From assembly GCA_023434365.1 (NCBI GenBank), contig JAEYSV010000060.1, positions 30,318 through 94,317 of the forward strand: a stretch of 64,000 bases of DNA, in the 5' to 3' direction. A program made the translations under genes and the position numbers. This document shows, in pieces, positions 27,054-37,255 of this stretch (the first letter of the stretch is position 1; the number at the start of each line of letters is the position of its first letter). The notes under the pieces are model-generated. The model was not told where the DNA came from. It searched no databases and saw nothing but the letters and a program-made list of their open reading frames with translations. The DNA comes from Bacillota bacterium. Its GTDB lineage: Bacteria > Bacillota > Clostridia > Lachnospirales > Lachnospiraceae.

Positions 27054-27809
27054 ATGAATAGAGTATTAATTATTGTTCCTGCATTTAATGAAGAGAAAAA
27101 TTTGACTGATTTATTTGAAAAGTTATGCAAACCAGATATTCGCAGTTTTGCAGATATTTTAGTTATCAACGATGCTTCTAGTGATCGAACCGCAGTGGTA
27201 GCACGTGCTTATGATGTGACTTTGATCACTCATGTATTTAATCTGGGGTATGGTTCTGCTCTGCAAGTTGGTTACAAATATGCAGTAAAAAATAATTATG
27301 ACTATGTTATTCAACTGGATGCAGATGGTCAACATAGCGTCTCAAACATTGCGCATATCTATAATTGTCTGACAACTCCTAATGAGCTAGGGACTACCCC
27401 TGACATTGTAATAGGATCTAGGTTTCTAAAAGGTAGTCAGGCTTATAGAATCTCTTTAATCAAAAAGTATTCGATTGCGTGGTTTTCATGGTTGATAAAG
27501 AGAATTACAGGAAAGGTAATCACTGATCCAACCTCTGGTCTACAAGGGTTGAATCGAAAAGCATTTGAGTACTATTCTGATTTTGGGAATTTTGATTATT
27601 ATTATCCAGATGCCAATATGATCATTCAGATGCTTCTGTTAGGCTATCGGATTGAAGAGACGACTGCCGTCATGTATGAAAGAACATCGGGTGTCAGCAT
27701 GCATAAAGGACTCCTAAAGCAGATAATCTATATGATGATTATGCCACTTAGCATCTGGACCGTATCAATTAGGGTTAAAAAGGGTTTGCAGAAACGAAGC
27801 TATAATTAG
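27054..27809 (+). CDS. Glycosyltransferase, GT2 family (polyprenyl-phosphate sugar synthase-like)
   Basis: The protein has 251 residues. The GT2 fold is clear: LIIVPAFNEEKNL start, LVINDASSDRT, the metal-binding DAD at 89-91 (LDADGQHS) and FGNFDYYYPDANMIIQMLL. The single-domain size resembles dolichyl- or undecaprenyl-phosphate mannose/glucose synthases. A charged tail follows one weak hydrophobic segment. It would make a lipid-linked sugar for an extracellular transferase, for which the large membrane protein at 32646 is a candidate partner. That pairing is inference. Confidence 0.88.
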   Translation: MNRVLIIVPAFNEEKNLTDLFEKLCKPDIRSFADILVINDASSDRTAVVARAYDVTLITHVFNLGYGSALQVGYKYAVKNNYDYVIQLDADGQHSVSNIAHIYNCLTTPNELGTTPDIVIGSRFLKGSQAYRISLIKKYSIAWFSWLIKRITGKVITDPTSGLQGLNRKAFEYYSDFGNFDYYYPDANMIIQMLLLGYRIEETTAVMYERTSGVSMHKGLLKQIIYMMIMPLSIWTVSIRVKKGLQKRSYN

Positions 27810-27823
27810 AAAGGTAATCTAAT

Positions 27824-29194
27824 ATGCTACGAAAAGGTATGCCACATAAAATTAAATGGATTCCACTAGTGAGAACCGAAAAAGCAGAACGACTGAATAA
27901 TCCGTACTGTGGTTTGTATTCAATCTATCGTTTTTATGCGGATAGTAAAAGAAACCTGGAGGAAGGGAGTAAGCTTGAGGATATTATGATTGACTCAAGT
28001 CAACAGATTTGTCTTGTTGAGATTAATCTAATTGATTATAATGACAAACTATTAACTCTGGAAGCAATACATAATGTAAAAAGGATATTTCGTTATTTTA
28101 CCTTAGAAGGGAAACAAATGATAGTTCGCTTTGTTTATGACTGGGAGGGCAAAGGTTTACTTAGCGAGCCGAAAGACATTGAATACATATTAAAACATAT
28201 GGACCAGTTAACTGCCGTTTTAAAAGAGCACACCCGAAATATATATATTATTCAAGGACTTTTCATTGGCAGCTGGGGCGAGATGCACAATTCTCGCTAC
28301 CTTAGTGAGCGGTCTCTGACTCGTTTAGCTAAAAAATTATATGAATGCTCTGGAGAGAGCACACAGATTGCCCTACGATGTCCGAGTTACTGGAGAATGA
28401 TATTTAAAACCTATCAGCCTCTTACTGGTGAAACAGCGTTCACTAAGTTTATGAAGGCCAGATTTTCGTTGTTTAATGATGGGATGTTAGCATCTGAGAC
28501 TGATTTTGGAACCTATGGAACCGTCTATGCCAGAGAATCTAAAAGTTATAGTGATAAGTGGACTCGCCAGGATGAGTTAGAGTTTCAGAATGAATTATGC
28601 AAGTACGTTTCTAATGGTGGAGAAGCCATCAATGACTGTGAATACAACGATGTGGGGATGGCATTAGAAAGTTTGAAGAAAATGAGAATATCATATCTTC
28701 ATTGTAAGTATGATGAGCAAGTGTTAGATAAATGGAAAACCAGTAAGTCTGGTTCACTAAGTCCTCTGTGGCAGGATAAATCTGCTTATGAGTATATTGT
28801 GGCACATCTTGGTTACCGTTTTACGATTATGGATGTGAAACTGACTATTGATAGTAAGCAATGTAGTGATTTACTCGTAAAAGTTAAGATCTGCAATACA
28901 GGATTTGCACCCTGTTATCACAGATTTGAGGTCAAATTTATTATCCGCGATGCGTCGTATTCGCAAGTGTACGAATATGAGGTAGATACCGATACCCGTT
29001 TTTATATGCCAAATAAAGTAACTGAAATTATGAAAACGATACCGATACAAAACTTAAACAAGCAAAAATATATCTTATGCTTTGGAATCTATGATCCTCG
29101 CTCACTTCAATTCATTCAGGTGAGTAATACTTTCTCTGAAGCGGACCATGAGGGTTATTATAATCTTGGTAATATTGTAATTAATGATAGGTAA
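27824..29194 (+). CDS. DUF4832-like (beta/alpha barrel) protein
   Basis: The protein has 456 residues, without an obvious signal peptide. Residues of about 20-350 look like a (beta/alpha)8 barrel with NNPYCGLYSIYRF near the start, an acidic centre YNIYIIQGLFIGSWGEMHNSRYL-type segment at about 145-165, and a C-terminal beta domain. This is the pattern of DUF4832/DUF4874 proteins, which are thought to be glycosidase-related. Its place between glycosyltransferases suggests a role in the polymer, perhaps as a carbohydrate-binding or hydrolytic factor. Lack of an export signal is odd for such a role. Confidence 0.6.
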   Translation: MLRKGMPHKIKWIPLVRTEKAERLNNPYCGLYSIYRFYADSKRNLEEGSKLEDIMIDSSQQICLVEINLIDYNDKLLTLEAIHNVKRIFRYFTLEGKQMIVRFVYDWEGKGLLSEPKDIEYILKHMDQLTAVLKEHTRNIYIIQGLFIGSWGEMHNSRYLSERSLTRLAKKLYECSGESTQIALRCPSYWRMIFKTYQPLTGETAFTKFMKARFSLFNDGMLASETDFGTYGTVYARESKSYSDKWTRQDELEFQNELCKYVSNGGEAINDCEYNDVGMALESLKKMRISYLHCKYDEQVLDKWKTSKSGSLSPLWQDKSAYEYIVAHLGYRFTIMDVKLTIDSKQCSDLLVKVKICNTGFAPCYHRFEVKFIIRDASYSQVYEYEVDTDTRFYMPNKVTEIMKTIPIQNLNKQKYILCFGIYDPRSLQFIQVSNTFSEADHEGYYNLGNIVINDR

Positions 29195-29204
29195 AGGATG
29201 AACT

Positions 29205-31154
29205 ATGTCGAATTTATTACTTAATGTTGTAATAATTGCAAAATTGAATACTTCACTCAAATTTTTGCGTACGTTAAAAAGCATCCTGAATCAGTCGTAT
29301 GCTCCTATTAAGGTATCAGTAGTGGATATTAATGAGCAAAATAGTATATACAGTCTTGGGTTGCAAGAGGATCTATCGGTTTATCCGGAGGTTGAGTATA
29401 TAAAAATAGATCAGTCTTACACGATGGCTGAAATACGAAATTATATGCTGGAGCATGTAAAAGGAGAGTACATTGCTTTTATGAATGACAGTGATACCTG
29501 GGATTTAAACATGGCATTGTCACAGATTAGTCAACTAGAAGCCAATCCTGAGGCAGTAGCAATCTGTAGTAATGGGGCACTGATAGATGAGAGAAAGGCG
29601 AATATTCATGTAGAACCCTTGATAGATAGTCTAGCCAGAAATCCGTCAAAATGGATTCTGTTTAGTCCGGTCAAAATGTCTGCACAAATGATTTATCTTA
29701 ACAAAGCAGTGAAAGCCGCAGGTGGATTTGATGAACAGTTTGAGGGTTTATTTGACGCAGATATGGTTCTTCGGTTGAGTAAGCAAACTAAAGTGCTGAT
29801 TACACGTGATTCCTTGTGCAAATGCCGTATCACACCAAATCATAAGGATTATGACTTAAACCTTTATCTTGATTATAAAAAATTCAGGATGAAATATTTG
29901 GAGTCCTTTATTGCAAATAGGAGAATCGCTTATGTATTTTATAAAAGAATGATTAAGTTAGCAAAGATAAACTATATGTGGCTGGATTATTTGATATACA
30001 TTGTGCTGTATTTTCTCAAAGCTCCACTTAGAACGATTCATTTACAATTAAATAAAATAGGCCGATTCCTCGGTTTTACTATGCAATGGATTCGCAGAGA
30101 GTGCTCAATTTATTGGGAGAGAATTAGAACAAGGTTTCATCTTTATCTGATATCGAAGGGGAAACAAAGTAAGGAAAAACAATCATTGTTCCAATCCTTT
30201 AAAGCAATCAATCCAGAACAGAAGGTTACCTTTTTAACGGCTAAGCAATACAATGAGCAAAGCCCTCTCAAATATGTGTTTAATAAAAAGCTACGAAGTA
30301 TCGTAATTTCTAAGAATTTTACTGTCATTAAAAAGGGAATGTTCTATGGCTGTGAGAATCTGGTTTCAATTGAAATTCCCTATACAGTGCGTATCATTGA
30401 GGCACACGCTTTTCAAAAATGCAGGAATTTACGTTATGTCATCATTCAAGAGGGAAGCAGGCTAACCAAAATCGGTGATTATGCCTTTGCAGGCTGCGAA
30501 TCGCTGAATAAACTAACTTTGCCGTCAAGTATTGATCAAATAGGAGCATATGCATTTGCTGAGTGCTACTCAATAAAACAAATGATGTTTACTAACTTAG
30601 TCGATAACAAGGTACAATATAACAGTATTTTTCCTAAAGCATTGGAAAAAATTCCTCGGTATGCGTTTGCGGGCTGTAGGAATCTATTAACGGTAGAGTT
30701 TGGAGCCAACAGTATGCTGGAGGTTATTGAAGATGGTGCATTCCTAGGCTGTAATAACCTAACCGCATTGGTGTTAACGGGTAAGCTAAAAAGCATAGGT
30801 GCTTATGCTTTAGCCTGTTGTAATAAGCTTGAGACAGTTGCAATTTTGCAATTAGATGATTTGGTGAGCATTGGAAAATGTGCGCTAATGTTCTGTGAAT
30901 CACTGCTATACTTTCAAATCCCAAGTAAGATAGAACGCATCCGTGCCCGTACTTTCTACGGATGCTCAAAGTTAAAGTTTATGAAAATACCAAATCGGGT
31001 TCTTTCTATTAATCATCAAGCGTTTACGAACTGTCCGTCACTTAAAAACGTCATCATATTAACAGGGGATATCGTAATTTCACCATCTGCATTTGACAGA
31101 CACACGGAAATTGAGATACTGGAAAATGTGAAACATGATAATTACTTTATATAG
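29205..31154 (+). CDS. GT2 glycosyltransferase fused to BspA-type leucine-rich repeats
   Basis: The protein has 649 residues. Residues 1-230 are a GT2 domain (VVIIAKLNTSLKFLRTLKSIL, MNDSDTWDLN as the metal site, AAGGFDEQFEGLFDADMVLRL). Residues of about 240-330 are basic and helical, with one hydrophobic stretch near 265-280. Residues of about 355-640 are BspA/LRR_5 repeats of about 23 residues (IPYTVRIIEAHAFQKCRNLRYVII; AFAGCESLNKLTLPSS; AFLGCNNLTALVL). The repeats normally serve protein or surface binding. Their fusion to a cytoplasmic GT2 domain is unusual and may dock the enzyme to the rest of the assembly complex. Confidence 0.85.
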   Translation: MSNLLLNVVIIAKLNTSLKFLRTLKSILNQSYAPIKVSVVDINEQNSIYSLGLQEDLSVYPEVEYIKIDQSYTMAEIRNYMLEHVKGEYIAFMNDSDTWDLNMALSQISQLEANPEAVAICSNGALIDERKANIHVEPLIDSLARNPSKWILFSPVKMSAQMIYLNKAVKAAGGFDEQFEGLFDADMVLRLSKQTKVLITRDSLCKCRITPNHKDYDLNLYLDYKKFRMKYLESFIANRRIAYVFYKRMIKLAKINYMWLDYLIYIVLYFLKAPLRTIHLQLNKIGRFLGFTMQWIRRECSIYWERIRTRFHLYLISKGKQSKEKQSLFQSFKAINPEQKVTFLTAKQYNEQSPLKYVFNKKLRSIVISKNFTVIKKGMFYGCENLVSIEIPYTVRIIEAHAFQKCRNLRYVIIQEGSRLTKIGDYAFAGCESLNKLTLPSSIDQIGAYAFAECYSIKQMMFTNLVDNKVQYNSIFPKALEKIPRYAFAGCRNLLTVEFGANSMLEVIEDGAFLGCNNLTALVLTGKLKSIGAYALACCNKLETVAILQLDDLVSIGKCALMFCESLLYFQIPSKIERIRARTFYGCSKLKFMKIPNRVLSINHQAFTNCPSLKNVIILTGDIVISPSAFDRHTEIEILENVKHDNYFI

Positions 31155-31166
31155 TAGGAAAATAAA

Positions 31167-32615
31167 ATGAGTGCAGAAGAGAAGAAAAATTATATTTATA
31201 ATGTGATTTACCGATTATCAATCTGTATACTACCATTAATTGTAACTCCGTATGTCGCTCGTGTTTTAGGCGCCAAGCAGGTAGGGCTATATGCATTTTC
31301 GAGTACTGTGGCGTTGTATCTTATCATGTTTGGTAAGCTCGGACTTGATAATTATGGCAATCGAAGCATAGCTTCCTGCAGAGATGACATAGTGAAGCGA
31401 AGCAGGGTTTTTTGGGGGATTTATATTTTCCAGATGATTACTTCGATAACATCGATACTAGTCTTTATTATACTGATCCTAACAGTGTTTGATGAAAATA
31501 GAGTCATCTACTGGATACAGCTTATGTACGTAGGGTCTACGTTGTTTGATGTCAGCTGGTTTTTCTATGGCATGGAACAATTTCGAATTACTACGATTCG
31601 TAGTGTAATCTCTAAAGTATTGATTATTGCTGGTGTTTTTACATTTGTCAGGTCTAAGAATGATTTATGGATTTATACGGTCATCATGTCAGTATGTTTT
31701 CTATACGAACAGATTCAGTTACTACCATTTTTGTTTCGGCAAGTTAGAAAAGTACCACTAGAGAGAAAAGATATAGTATGTCATATCGTACCGAATATAA
31801 AGTTGTTTATTCCTTTGCTGGCGTTAAGTATCAATCATTTGATGGACAAATTAATGCTTGGTGTTATTGTAGGCAGTACATCAGTAGTTGCTTTTTATAC
31901 ATATGCAGAAAATATTATTAACTTACCAAAAGGTATTCTGTCAGCGCTAGATACGGTCATGCTTCCGAGAATCTCTCATCTGGTTGCGAATCACCATAGG
32001 GAAGAGGGTTTAGCAAAAATGCGTAATTCATTACGCTTTAACAGTTTTGTTTGTTGCGCTCTTTGCTTTGGTATTGCGGGCATTGCACCAAGTTTTGTGC
32101 CGTGGTTTTTGGGTCCTGAATATTCACCGACCATTCTATTAACAATGGAATTAGCAATAGTGATGATTCCAATGAGCATATCCAATGTTGTTCAGACACA
32201 ATATTTGATACCATTTAGAAAGGAAACGATCTATATTAGGTCGGTCACTCTTGGAGCGATAACTAATTTTACTTGTAACCTAACACTAATCCCGTTTTAT
32301 GGTGCCTCTGGAGCTGTCATTGGTACTCTTGTGGCAGAACTAGTTGTCTGTACCTACCAAATGATTCGTATCAGGGAGGTCTACCGGGTTCAACAGCTGA
32401 TTAAGGCACTTTTTCCCTTTGTGGTTTGTGGTGTTCTTGAATTGGCAGTAACTTTTGCACTGTCTGGCCTAATGATAAATACCGCACTTCTATTGGTAAT
32501 TCAAATAAGTATTGGCGGAGGAATTTATCTCGCTGGTTGCTGCGTTTATATGATATATATCAGTAAAGAATATCGTAGTTTACGAGAACTTATTAGCGGT
32601 TTTAGATTGATGTAA
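31167..32615 (+). CDS. Oligosaccharide flippase, Wzx/RfbX type
   Basis: The protein has 482 residues with about 14 membrane helices. The start YIYNVIYRLSICILPLIVTPYVARVLGAKQVGLYAF is typical of polysaccharide flippases of the MOP superfamily (Polysacc_synt). A second exporter in the same cluster as PelG implies that either two polymers, or a polymer and a separate lipid-linked unit, are handled here. It is 12 bases after the GT2-LRR gene. Confidence 0.9.
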   Translation: MSAEEKKNYIYNVIYRLSICILPLIVTPYVARVLGAKQVGLYAFSSTVALYLIMFGKLGLDNYGNRSIASCRDDIVKRSRVFWGIYIFQMITSITSILVFIILILTVFDENRVIYWIQLMYVGSTLFDVSWFFYGMEQFRITTIRSVISKVLIIAGVFTFVRSKNDLWIYTVIMSVCFLYEQIQLLPFLFRQVRKVPLERKDIVCHIVPNIKLFIPLLALSINHLMDKLMLGVIVGSTSVVAFYTYAENIINLPKGILSALDTVMLPRISHLVANHHREEGLAKMRNSLRFNSFVCCALCFGIAGIAPSFVPWFLGPEYSPTILLTMELAIVMIPMSISNVVQTQYLIPFRKETIYIRSVTLGAITNFTCNLTLIPFYGASGAVIGTLVAELVVCTYQMIRIREVYRVQQLIKALFPFVVCGVLELAVTFALSGLMINTALLLVIQISIGGGIYLAGCCVYMIYISKEYRSLRELISGFRLM

Positions 32616-32645
32616 GTCCAATAAACAGGAAGAGAGAGAAGATAA

Positions 32646-34946
32646 GTGATTGTTGATACGAACGCATATGTGTGGTCTTTGATAATGGTATTAGTAGGAT
32701 GTATCATTCGAGATTTTATAATCCCACTAATCGTGTGGAGAAAGCATCTTAAAGGACGCAGTTACAGCTATCGTTTTTTGTTTTGCGTCATTACGCAAGC
32801 ATCCCTTCAGATTAATCTGGTACTACTCCTTGGTATATTAAATATTTGTAATCGGGTTACCTTTATCGGATGCAATGTATTAGTATATCTATTAGTAATA
32901 TGGAATTACTCGGATAAGCAATTTTTTACCCGAAGTAAAAGTAATATTGATAACCTATGGAATGCATATAAGGAAGAAAGATTGGCCCGGTATCTGTTTC
33001 AGTCCGTGAATAGGTACGTTACAAATCAATGCAGAACAATTTGCCATTGGCCTATCTGGGGATACCTGAGAAGGAACTGGTTAGAGATGCTACTTCTTGT
33101 GGGGATTATAATTTATAACATATGGTTTATGACACATAATGTTATGTTATATCATAGCTATCAGTTTTCTGACATTACAGTGCATCAGTCCTGGATCTAT
33201 GAACTAGAGAATGGTACATTGTTTTCAGACGGTATCTATCCATTTGGCATGCATGCCATGATTTATTTTATTCGCATTGTATTTCACTATAATCTACGTG
33301 AGATTATGCTTTATGCAGGGAGTTATCAGTTTATTATATTAATATTAGCTGCCTATTTATTGGCAAAGCAAATTTTTTTTGGTAAGTATGTTCCGCTTAC
33401 AACAATTCTAATTGTCAGCCTTATGCTTAATCAAGGTCGTTATGCGGCATCGCTTCCACAGGAAGCTGGAATGTATGCTGTCGTTGCGCTAGCTTATTTT
33501 ATGATTCGCTATTTACATAGGGACAACAAGAAGTATATTATAGAAAGTGATACTAAATTACGTCGTTTTTTTCGCATAAATGCCTATATCAACCGAAGAT
33601 ATATTAGCTCTGAAATGATGCTTCTTATGCTTTGTGTTGGTTTAGTGATTGCCTATCATTTTTACACAGCCATCGTAGCATTCTTTGTAGTAATTGCAGT
33701 TGGTTTGGCATATATAACGAGGATTTTCAAGAAGCAATACTTTGTCCCTTTGATGTTTTGTGGAGTCATGGGAGCAATGATTGCTATCATTCCAACTGGT
33801 GTTGCTTTAGTTAAGGGAATCCCATTTCAAGAGTCGATTGAATGGGCTACAACCGTTATGGCTGGCGAAGAGTGGCAAGGAAGTGAGTCCGACTATCAGG
33901 ACAACTTAGATTCAGCAACTGGCAAAGAAAAAGATGAGGATCACCAGAACTCCTCAAATATACCTGACACAACAGATAATGATAACGCAGATACTAAGAA
34001 GAGGACTGTAAAAGAATCGATTAAACATTATTTTGATTCTATGTATTACTTTGGCACGATGGCAATGTTCGGCCAAGAAGCAACCATACTTATGTTTGGT
34101 TGTATGATAACTGGTTTATTATGTGGGTTGATGATGCTATTACTTAAAAAGACAAGAGTATTTGGACATGACTATATTGCATTGATTCTTATCATGCTGG
34201 TATTATTTACGTTTGGGGCATCAAAGGAACTCGGTTTACCTGAGCTGATTGCAGCAGCCAGGGCTTCCACCTTCGCACAACCATTTATCGGTATCATCTA
34301 CATGCTACCGATTGATTTTATCTTTCGTATTCTAGGTGTTTGGAAAAACCGCTCTTTTGAAAGAGTGTTACGTTACCTTTCCTTGGTTCTTTGCGGTATA
34401 ATAGCTATGTTTATCGTTGAAGCGGGTTGGTATCATGACTTCTTTGATGTGAATCAGGCATATTACAATGAAACAGAGTATGTGCTTCGACATATTAAGC
34501 AGTCTTATAAGCAAAATACGTATACGATTGTTTCACCGACCGATGAATATTATGATGTTGTTGATCATGGCAGACATACCGAACTTTCCCATTTTATGAA
34601 TATGGTGAATGGAAAAGAAGAGAGCTTTGTGTTTACGACAGATTATGTGTTCTTCTTTATAGAGAAGACCGTATTGCAAGATTATAATTATGGACCGGTT
34701 CAGGTTGACTTAAAATATGCCAAAAAAGAGTTTGTATATATGGCCGATGTTCAAGATTATTACTTTCAACGAGCGGTGCTTGAATCCCAGGCCTATTACT
34801 GGGCCAAAGCTTTTGCTAGCAGGTATCCACGTAATTTTAAGGTTTTCTTTGAAGATGACATCTTTATTGTATATCGAATGGAACAAAATACCTATAGCCC
34901 TTACGATATGCAAATTGATTACTTGAAACTATCAAGATTTGACTAG
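32646..34946 (+). CDS. Large polytopic membrane protein, candidate GT-C type transferase or polymerase
   Basis: The protein has 766 residues with about 13 membrane helices and a start at GTG (32646) after GAGAGAGAAG. A hydrophilic loop at about 405-460 is rich in D, N, K and E. The C-terminal 170 residues are extracellular-like and soluble. The overall layout (DITVHQSWIYELENG in the first large loop after helix 4, many helices, C-terminal soluble domain) fits GT-C glycosyltransferases or DUF6541-like proteins that use polyprenyl-phosphate sugars. I do not recognise a firm family. Confidence 0.55.
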   Translation: MIVDTNAYVWSLIMVLVGCIIRDFIIPLIVWRKHLKGRSYSYRFLFCVITQASLQINLVLLLGILNICNRVTFIGCNVLVYLLVIWNYSDKQFFTRSKSNIDNLWNAYKEERLARYLFQSVNRYVTNQCRTICHWPIWGYLRRNWLEMLLLVGIIIYNIWFMTHNVMLYHSYQFSDITVHQSWIYELENGTLFSDGIYPFGMHAMIYFIRIVFHYNLREIMLYAGSYQFIILILAAYLLAKQIFFGKYVPLTTILIVSLMLNQGRYAASLPQEAGMYAVVALAYFMIRYLHRDNKKYIIESDTKLRRFFRINAYINRRYISSEMMLLMLCVGLVIAYHFYTAIVAFFVVIAVGLAYITRIFKKQYFVPLMFCGVMGAMIAIIPTGVALVKGIPFQESIEWATTVMAGEEWQGSESDYQDNLDSATGKEKDEDHQNSSNIPDTTDNDNADTKKRTVKESIKHYFDSMYYFGTMAMFGQEATILMFGCMITGLLCGLMMLLLKKTRVFGHDYIALILIMLVLFTFGASKELGLPELIAAARASTFAQPFIGIIYMLPIDFIFRILGVWKNRSFERVLRYLSLVLCGIIAMFIVEAGWYHDFFDVNQAYYNETEYVLRHIKQSYKQNTYTIVSPTDEYYDVVDHGRHTELSHFMNMVNGKEESFVFTTDYVFFFIEKTVLQDYNYGPVQVDLKYAKKEFVYMADVQDYYFQRAVLESQAYYWAKAFASRYPRNFKVFFEDDIFIVYRMEQNTYSPYDMQIDYLKLSRFD

Positions 34947-34990
34947 ATTTAATTAAATGAGACAGGATAAGCAGTCAGGGGAGGAAAAGG

Positions 34991-35977
34991 ATGGTTAACA
35001 AAGACGCATTATGTATAGCCTATGCTGCAGATGATAATTATGCAAAGTATCTTGGAATATCGATGTTATCCTTATTTCAGTCTAACAAAGGTTTTGTTCA
35101 AATCGATGTGTTTGTTTTAGATTGTGATATCGGAGCAGAGAATAAAGAAAAGTTAATGTCGATAGTGGAGGAGTATAACAGAAAGATTCATTTTATATCG
35201 ATGAAGAATTATGTATCTAATTTGGAGCTGAATATGGGAGCTAGAAAGATCTCAATTGCATCCTATGCCAGATTGTTTTTAGCTACGGTCATTCCTGATA
35301 CCTATGAAAGAATTCTGTATCTGGATTGTGATACAATTGTGCTGGATGAGCTAAATGATTTCTGGAATATAGACATGGTTGGGTATATGGTTGCTGGGGT
35401 ACGTGATACAGTGGATTCCTACTTCTTAAAAAAGATTGGATTAAAACCCGAGGATTTCTATATAAATGCTGGAATCATCTTGGTGAATCTAGCTGCCTGG
35501 AGAGAGAATCAACTCCTGACGCAGTTCATCACGTTTATTAAAAAGTTTGATGGTAATGTGCCGCATCACGATCAGGGGACCATTAATGCTGTTTGTAAAG
35601 ACCAGATACGTATCGTTTCTCCAAGATTCAATGTAACTTCTAATATATATTCCTTTTCAGCTAAAACTATAAGGCGTATGTACAATTTACATAATTATTA
35701 TTCTCAACAGTCACTGGATAAAGCAAAACATAAACCAGCCATACTTCATTATACCACTGGTCTGGTGGGCAGACCTTGGGAGGAAAACTGCACCCATCCA
35801 AGGAAGGAGGAATATAGTAAGGTAGCTTCTAGGTCACCTTGGAAGGCTGGTCCACTTTTACCGGACAGCAGAACGCGTGCGGTAAGGATGTTTTCTGCTT
35901 TTTATAAGTTTGCACCGCATTGCGTATCAGAGGTGGCATACCGGATAAGCAGCTGGATTATCTATATCAAGGATTAG
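34991..35977 (+). CDS. Glycosyltransferase, GT8 family
   Basis: The protein has 328 residues. GT8 hallmarks are IAYAADDNYAKYLGISMLSLF, the metal-binding DCD at 112-114 (LYLDCDTIVLDEL), FYINAGIILVNL, and HHDQGTINAV. Members such as LgtC transfer galactose or glucose from UDP. This is the last gene in the cluster. A strong AGGGGAGG site precedes it. It probably decorates the polysaccharide or a lipid-linked precursor. Confidence 0.93.
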   Translation: MVNKDALCIAYAADDNYAKYLGISMLSLFQSNKGFVQIDVFVLDCDIGAENKEKLMSIVEEYNRKIHFISMKNYVSNLELNMGARKISIASYARLFLATVIPDTYERILYLDCDTIVLDELNDFWNIDMVGYMVAGVRDTVDSYFLKKIGLKPEDFYINAGIILVNLAAWRENQLLTQFITFIKKFDGNVPHHDQGTINAVCKDQIRIVSPRFNVTSNIYSFSAKTIRRMYNLHNYYSQQSLDKAKHKPAILHYTTGLVGRPWEENCTHPRKEEYSKVASRSPWKAGPLLPDSRTRAVRMFSAFYKFAPHCVSEVAYRISSWIIYIKD

Positions 35978-35991
35978 TTCAGCTTGAAAAT

Positions 35992-36045
35992 AATAATTTG
36001 AACTTAACAATTCATAACAATAACTTGAACATAACAACTTATAGC
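35992..36045 (+). repeat. Two tandem copies of a 27-base unit
   Basis: Two diverged copies of AATAANTTGAACNTAACAA plus about 8 bases lie head to tail between the GT8 gene and the MFS gene. They may be remnants of slippage. No clear terminator is seen here, so the MFS gene might be reached by readthrough. Confidence 0.5.
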
Positions 36046-36068
36046 TACAACTTCAGGAGGGTTTTATT

Positions 36069-37247
36069 ATGTATTCATCTTTACTTATCATTATATATAT
36101 TGCTTTTATAAGTCTTGGTCTACCCGATTCTCTGCTAGGATCTGCCTGGCCAGTGATGTATGGGGAACTTAATGTTACGATGGCTTATGCTGGTATTGTG
36201 TCTATGACGATTGCCGGTGGGACAATTGTATCAAGCCTTTTGTCCGATAGATTAACGAGAAAACTTGGTGCAGGTCTTGTCACTGCAATAAGTGTAATGA
36301 TGACAGCAGTGGCACTGTTTGGATTTTCTGTCTCGAATTCCTTTATCGTACTTTGCTTATGGGCTGTTCCTTATGGGCTAGGTGCAGGCGCAGTTGATGC
36401 TGCGTTAAATAATTATGTAGCGCTACATTATGCCTCTAGACATATGAGCTGGTTACATTGCTTCTGGGGTGTTGGAGCAGCAGTTAGTCCATACATTATG
36501 GGCTATTTTCTTACAGGTGGACACGGATGGAACAGCGGTTATCGGACTGTTTCCATTATCCAGATTGCACTGACGGTTATACTATTTATCAGCCTACCAA
36601 TGTGGAAAAAGAGAAATACTGTGGAGAATGCTTCAGGAGAGCATGCGAAAGCCCTTAGCCTAAGGCAAGCTGTTAATATAAAAGGTGTCAAGTTCGTTTT
36701 ACTGGCCTTTTTCTGTTATTGTGCATTAGAATCTACTACTGGTTTGTGGGCAAGTAGTTATCTTGTTGAGTTTCGTGGAATTGATCCGGAAACGGCTGCG
36801 TGGTTTGCATCGTTATTCTTCTTAGGAATAACTGCAGGTCGTTTTCTATGTGGATTTGTTGCAGATAAAATTGGTGATAAGGCACTTATTCGCTTAGGGA
36901 TTGTAGTCATTCTTATTGGTATTTTCTTAGTAGCGTTACCACTAGATATTAGTATCACTGCTTTAGCAGGTCTTGTGATTATTGGTCTGGGTTGTGCCCC
37001 TGTTTATCCATCCATCATTCATTCAACACCATCTAATTTTGGAGCGGAAAACTCGCAGGCAATCATCGGAATTCAAATGGCAAGTGCCTATACTGGCAGT
37101 ACTTTTATGCCACCGATTTTTGGATTTATTGCAGACAACATACATATTGGTCTTTATCCAGTATATTTGGTACTATTTGCAATCTTAATGTTTATGATGT
37201 CAGAACTTCTTAATAAAACAGTTGCTGTTAACAGCAAAGAAGTATAG
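36069..37247 (+). CDS. MFS transporter
   Basis: The protein has 392 residues and 12 membrane helices. The MFS loop motif between helices 2 and 3 appears as LLSDRLTRKLG, and its mirror in the second half as FVADKIGDKALIRLG. The strong AGGAGG site lies nine bases before the ATG. The subfamily resembles FucP/YfkF-like transporters of sugars or drugs; the substrate is not predictable. The stop is eight bases before a LysR-type regulator read in the same direction, suggesting joint expression. Confidence 0.9.
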   Translation: MYSSLLIIIYIAFISLGLPDSLLGSAWPVMYGELNVTMAYAGIVSMTIAGGTIVSSLLSDRLTRKLGAGLVTAISVMMTAVALFGFSVSNSFIVLCLWAVPYGLGAGAVDAALNNYVALHYASRHMSWLHCFWGVGAAVSPYIMGYFLTGGHGWNSGYRTVSIIQIALTVILFISLPMWKKRNTVENASGEHAKALSLRQAVNIKGVKFVLLAFFCYCALESTTGLWASSYLVEFRGIDPETAAWFASLFFLGITAGRFLCGFVADKIGDKALIRLGIVVILIGIFLVALPLDISITALAGLVIIGLGCAPVYPSIIHSTPSNFGAENSQAIIGIQMASAYTGSTFMPPIFGFIADNIHIGLYPVYLVLFAILMFMMSELLNKTVAVNSKEV

Positions 37248-37255
37248 GTTAGATT

